From Bacilli bacterium (GTDB lineage: Bacteria > Bacillota_I > Bacilli_A > RFN20 > CAG-826), in contig JAFZRR010000062.1 in NCBI GenBank assembly GCA_017619815.1, positions 1-64,000 of the forward strand: a stretch of DNA of 64,000 bases, written 5' to 3'. The translations under genes were made by a program, and so were the position numbers. Positions within the stretch are counted from its first letter, which is position 1, and the number at the start of each line of letters is the position of its first letter. Under the pieces are notes generated by a model. That model saw nothing but the letters and a program-made list of their open reading frames with translations. It had not been told where the DNA came from and did not search any database. This document shows, piece by piece, positions 61,467-64,000 of this stretch.

Positions 61467-61909
61467 TATTCGTTACCTCCTTCCATGTTTTCGATTAATT
61501 TATTTAGTTCTTCTTTAAGAATGGTTTGTTGTTCTTTAGTTAGACCATCCATTAATTTATTATCAACATCTGTTTTCTTATCAATTAATTGATGAATAAT
61601 ACATTCACCTTTTTCACTCGGTCTAAGTACTGCGTAAGGGTGTTGCTTTTCTATAGAAATAACACCTTTTTTCTCCATCCTTTTGACTAGTCCACTGACC
61701 GTGGATTTAGATAAGTGGAATTCTTGTTCAATATCGTTTTGATGAACTTCTAATTTACATATGTTCGTACGCTTCGCGATAAAGAAAAGAATTCGACCCT
61801 GTTGCCCTGTTAAATCAAATTCTGATAAACGAGCATCTAAGTCTTTATCGAGTAATTTCCCTAAGTATTTAATAAGGAAGATAATATCGTCTCTACGGCT
61901 TTGATTCAT
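61466..61909 (-). CDS. MarR-family repressor
   Basis: 147 residues, winged helix: TGQQGRILFFIAKR, LSKSTVSGLVKRMEKKGVI and a wing with AVLRPSEKGE. First gene of the operon with the two ABC halves; its stop overlaps the first ABC start. GGAG lies 8 nt before the ATG. Expected to repress its own promoter (operator seen in the spacer) and release on a toxic compound. Confidence 0.9.
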   Translation of the reverse strand: MNQSRRDDIIFLIKYLGKLLDKDLDARLSEFDLTGQQGRILFFIAKRTNICKLEVHQNDIEQEFHLSKSTVSGLVKRMEKKGVISIEKQHPYAVLRPSEKGECIIHQLIDKKTDVDNKLMDGLTKEQQTILKEELNKLIENMEGGNE

Positions 61910-61927
61910 AAAAATCTCCGGAATTAT

Positions 61928-61956
61928 ATAGTACAGTTCGCATACGAACTTGTCAA
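61928..61956 (-). promoter_or_regulatory. MarR operon promoter with palindromic operator in the spacer
   Basis: -35 TTGACA (61956-61951), 17-nt spacer, -10 TACTAT (61933-61928). The spacer is an exact inverted repeat AGTTCG-CATA-CGAACT (61935-61950), the ideal place for a repressor to block RNA polymerase. Confidence 0.8.
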
Positions 61957-62077
61957 TAAAACAATTAAATGTTTTGCTGTTTAACTACATATTTTTTACT
62001 GAGTTTATCTTTCAATACTTGAAAATTCCCAATAAATACTTAAAATAGAAAATCTCACTATATTGGAGGTGGGGATT

Positions 62078-63409
62078 ATGAAAAAAGGAATCATCGCAGT
62101 CGGATTAACAACGTTGGCGTTACTCCTCAGTGGCTGCAACATCAAATTCGGTTCTAAAAAAGCCAAGGCCACGATTATGGTCTATATGTGTGGTAGTGAC
62201 CTCGAAAGTGGTTACGATGGTTATCACACAAACGTACAATACGCCGGCATGGGTAGTGCGGATATTTTAGAAATGTGCCAAGCTGACAACAAACCAAAAG
62301 ATGTGAATGTTATCATTCAAACTGGTGGTTCTAAAGCCTGGAAAAATAGCAAAATCTCTGCAAAGAAATCCCAAAGATGGTATATCAAAGATGGCGCTTT
62401 ACAAGCGGATTCCGAACTCACTCTTTCCAATATGGGTAAAGCCAGTACTTTCCAAGAATTCTTGGAATGGGGTTTAAAGAAATATCCTGCAGAGAAGACT
62501 GGTGTCATTATGTGGAACCATGGTGGTGCAATGCAAGGCGTTTGTTCTGATGAAAATTTCAGTGGCGATACATTACTCGCAGATGAAGTGACAACCGCAC
62601 TTGAAGGAGCTTTTAAAAACACAAAAAGAAAAGAAAAATTAGAATGGATTGGCTATGATGCCTGCCTTATGGCAGTTCAAGACATTGCTGAAAAGAATAG
62701 TGACTATTTTAACTATATGGTTTCCGCTCAAGAATCCGAAGCGGGTTCCGGTTGGAAATATAATGCTTGGTTAAGAAATCTTTACGAAGGTAAATCCACA
62801 GAAGAAGTCCTATCTTCCATCTGCGATTCATTTGTTGCATCAGTGGGTAGTATATCTTCTAAATCTAACGATCAAACCTTATCAGTTTTGAATCTTAATA
62901 AGATGGCAAAATACAAAGAAGAGTTTGAGTCTTTAGCGGAACGTATTTTAGAAGTTGTTCCTAGTTCACAAAAGAAAACATTCCAAAATACCGGAAAACA
63001 AGCTAAAACATACGGCACAGATGTCTATACATTATCTGATCTTCAAGAAGCAGGTTTAAGCACAAATCCATCCAGTTCTTACTATTATGAGAATTACGGA
63101 TTTGAAAAAGAAGGTAATTTATATTACCTCTATGGCTATAGCACCTTTGGTGTTCTTGACCTTGTTGACTTCTTAAATAATATCGAAAATCAATATTCAT
63201 CTTTATCTAGTGATATTGCTAAAGTCAAAGCCGCTTACAACGATATGCTCGTGCATAACACAGTGGGTAAAGGCGCAGGAAATAGCAATGGCTTATGCTT
63301 ATTCTTCCCAATGAATCAAATGTGTCATTCCAGTACCTATTACTCCGCAAAACAAACAAGATTCACCAACTGGAGAAACGTGACTTTGGCGTTGGGTGAA
63401 AATAAATAA
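62078..63409 (+). CDS. Clostripain-like (C11) cysteine protease lipoprotein
   Basis: 443 residues from the ATG at 62078, with GGAGGTGG 6 nt upstream (an in-frame TTG at 62063 is rejected). Lipobox LLSGC. C11 motifs: MVYMCGSDLES, MWNHGG with catalytic His, GYDACLM with catalytic Cys, SAQESEAGSGW. Cell-surface protease cutting after basic residues by family analogy. Promoter TTGAAA/TAAAAT upstream. Divergent from the MarR operon. Confidence 0.85.
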   Translation: MKKGIIAVGLTTLALLLSGCNIKFGSKKAKATIMVYMCGSDLESGYDGYHTNVQYAGMGSADILEMCQADNKPKDVNVIIQTGGSKAWKNSKISAKKSQRWYIKDGALQADSELTLSNMGKASTFQEFLEWGLKKYPAEKTGVIMWNHGGAMQGVCSDENFSGDTLLADEVTTALEGAFKNTKRKEKLEWIGYDACLMAVQDIAEKNSDYFNYMVSAQESEAGSGWKYNAWLRNLYEGKSTEEVLSSICDSFVASVGSISSKSNDQTLSVLNLNKMAKYKEEFESLAERILEVVPSSQKKTFQNTGKQAKTYGTDVYTLSDLQEAGLSTNPSSSYYYENYGFEKEGNLYYLYGYSTFGVLDLVDFLNNIENQYSSLSSDIAKVKAAYNDMLVHNTVGKGAGNSNGLCLFFPMNQMCHSSTYYSAKQTRFTNWRNVTLALGENK

Positions 63410-63437
63410 TATTTATAAAAAAGTTAGTTTATTAATG

Positions 63438-63466
63438 AAGACTGCACTTCTGGTGCGGTCTTTCTT
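63438..63466 (+). terminator. Intrinsic terminator
   Basis: AAGAC-t-GCAC and GTGC-g-GTCTT pair around TTCTG, followed by TCTT. Confidence 0.75.
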
Positions 63467-63587
63467 ATTTAAGAACATTATTTATTTTGTATAGATAAAT
63501 CTACATACATAATATTTTCACTTTCATTACACATAGACTTACGCATATAATGTGCTTTCACGTGTGTGAAGAATTAAGGTAAAAAAC

Positions 63588-64000
63588 ATGGACAAAAGAA
63601 AGACGTTAGGAGTATTGACTGCAACAAGCTTGACCGCGGTCGGGTTAGCTTTAAGTACACTTGCATTCAGTAACTACAAAACTAGCACTCGTTTGAAGGC
63701 TAGTGATTACACCTTAACACTTAACTCCAGCAATGGTATCAGTGGCACAAATGTTACTACAACACAAAATGTAACCACTGATAGCGGTGCTTACGAAGTG
63801 GAATTCGGTTACACAAACTGTTCCTCTTACGCAAGCGGACACGCAACCATCAATGCTGGTGGAAAGATTGTTAACAATGACCACATCCGTTCTATTTATT
63901 CTTTAGTCGCTGACTTTGAAACAAGTGGTGAATTAAAGTTTAGAACATCCTATGATGGCGCAACTTGGGGTGGATATACCTCAATGAAAGCCTCTGAAGA
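63588..64000 (+). CDS. Exported protein, N-terminal part, cut by window end
   Basis: 137 codons visible. TATAAT at 63546-63551 and AAGG before the ATG. Signal region RKTLGVLTATSLTAVGLALSTLAFS, then a beta-rich Thr/Ser/Asn part (YTLTLNSSNGISGTN). No AWY motif at the signal end, so it is probably a normal Sec substrate. The mature start resembles the extracellular modules of the giant proteins (SLVADFETSGELKFRTSYDG). Function unknown. Confidence 0.6.
   Translation, partial: MDKRKTLGVLTATSLTAVGLALSTLAFSNYKTSTRLKASDYTLTLNSSNGISGTNVTTTQNVTTDSGAYEVEFGYTNCSSYASGHATINAGGKIVNNDHIRSIYSLVADFETSGELKFRTSYDGATWGGYTSMKASE

Noticed and set aside
61466..61920. Palindrome-like TTCGTACG inside the MarR gene as a second operator
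   Set aside because: Short and imperfect compared with the promoter palindrome; likely codon chance.

Overview
The window is AT-rich, uses the standard bacterial code (TGA closes several genes) and carries Gram-positive hallmarks: strong AGGAGG ribosome sites, intrinsic terminators, many lipoproteins, no outer-membrane genes, and class III ribonucleotide reductase. It suggests an uncultured, probably gut-living, low-GC Bacillota (Bacilli near Erysipelotrichales, Acholeplasmatales or RF39); this placement is inference from gene style. No rRNA or tRNA gene was recognised. Many genes here have a TATAAT-like box only 6-11 nt before the ATG and no Shine-Dalgarno, so leaderless transcripts look common.

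Layout. 1-7.8 kb: end of a malic enzyme gene, an XRE/DUF3791-DUF3990-DUF3791 toxin-antitoxin-like module, uridine kinase, an orphan HigA-like regulator with a palindromic operator, a lipoprotein metallophosphoesterase and a Cthe_2159-like beta-helix lipoprotein. 7.9-20.5 kb: an accessory stretch with two paralogous membrane-anchored HNH proteins around a tight operon nrdG-nrdD-kinase-(LRR/type III-like adenine methyltransferase fusion)-(protein with two HEPN-type RxxxxH motifs), plus another HEPN-like gene and several small membrane proteins. 20.7-24.7 kb: an HTH-M18 aminopeptidase fusion, a membrane diguanylate cyclase, a P-loop kinase and an acetyltransferase.

24.7-50.5 kb is the most striking part: what looks like a c-di-GMP-controlled surface-fibre or matrix locus. 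Six exported proteins carry SipW/TasA-type signal regions ending in a T-x-A-W-Y-like motif. With them are a SipW-type Ser/His signal peptidase, a membrane-anchored McrB-like AAA+ ATPase, a DUF2357-like protein whose tail carries ten GGARPGAGRK repeats, an intact EAL phosphodiesterase, a degenerate nucleosidase-like protein and a 1017-aa degenerate EAL protein. Two c-di-GMP-I (GEMM-I) riboswitches, one on each strand, precede the substrate operons. In both, the terminator overlaps or abuts the aptamer 3' strand, predicting that ligand turns expression on. A diguanylate cyclase lies just upstream at 22.3 kb.

50.5-64 kb: an RHH-serine acetyltransferase fusion, small membrane proteins (one split by an in-frame stop), an esterase, lipoproteins, a HIT protein, an orphan RelB-like antitoxin, a CPBP protease, a type I toxin-antitoxin-like locus (57.2-57.5 kb) whose antisense half has a relative at 20.3 kb, a MarR-regulated heterodimeric ABC exporter, a clostripain-like lipoprotein protease, and the start of another exported protein cut by the window end.
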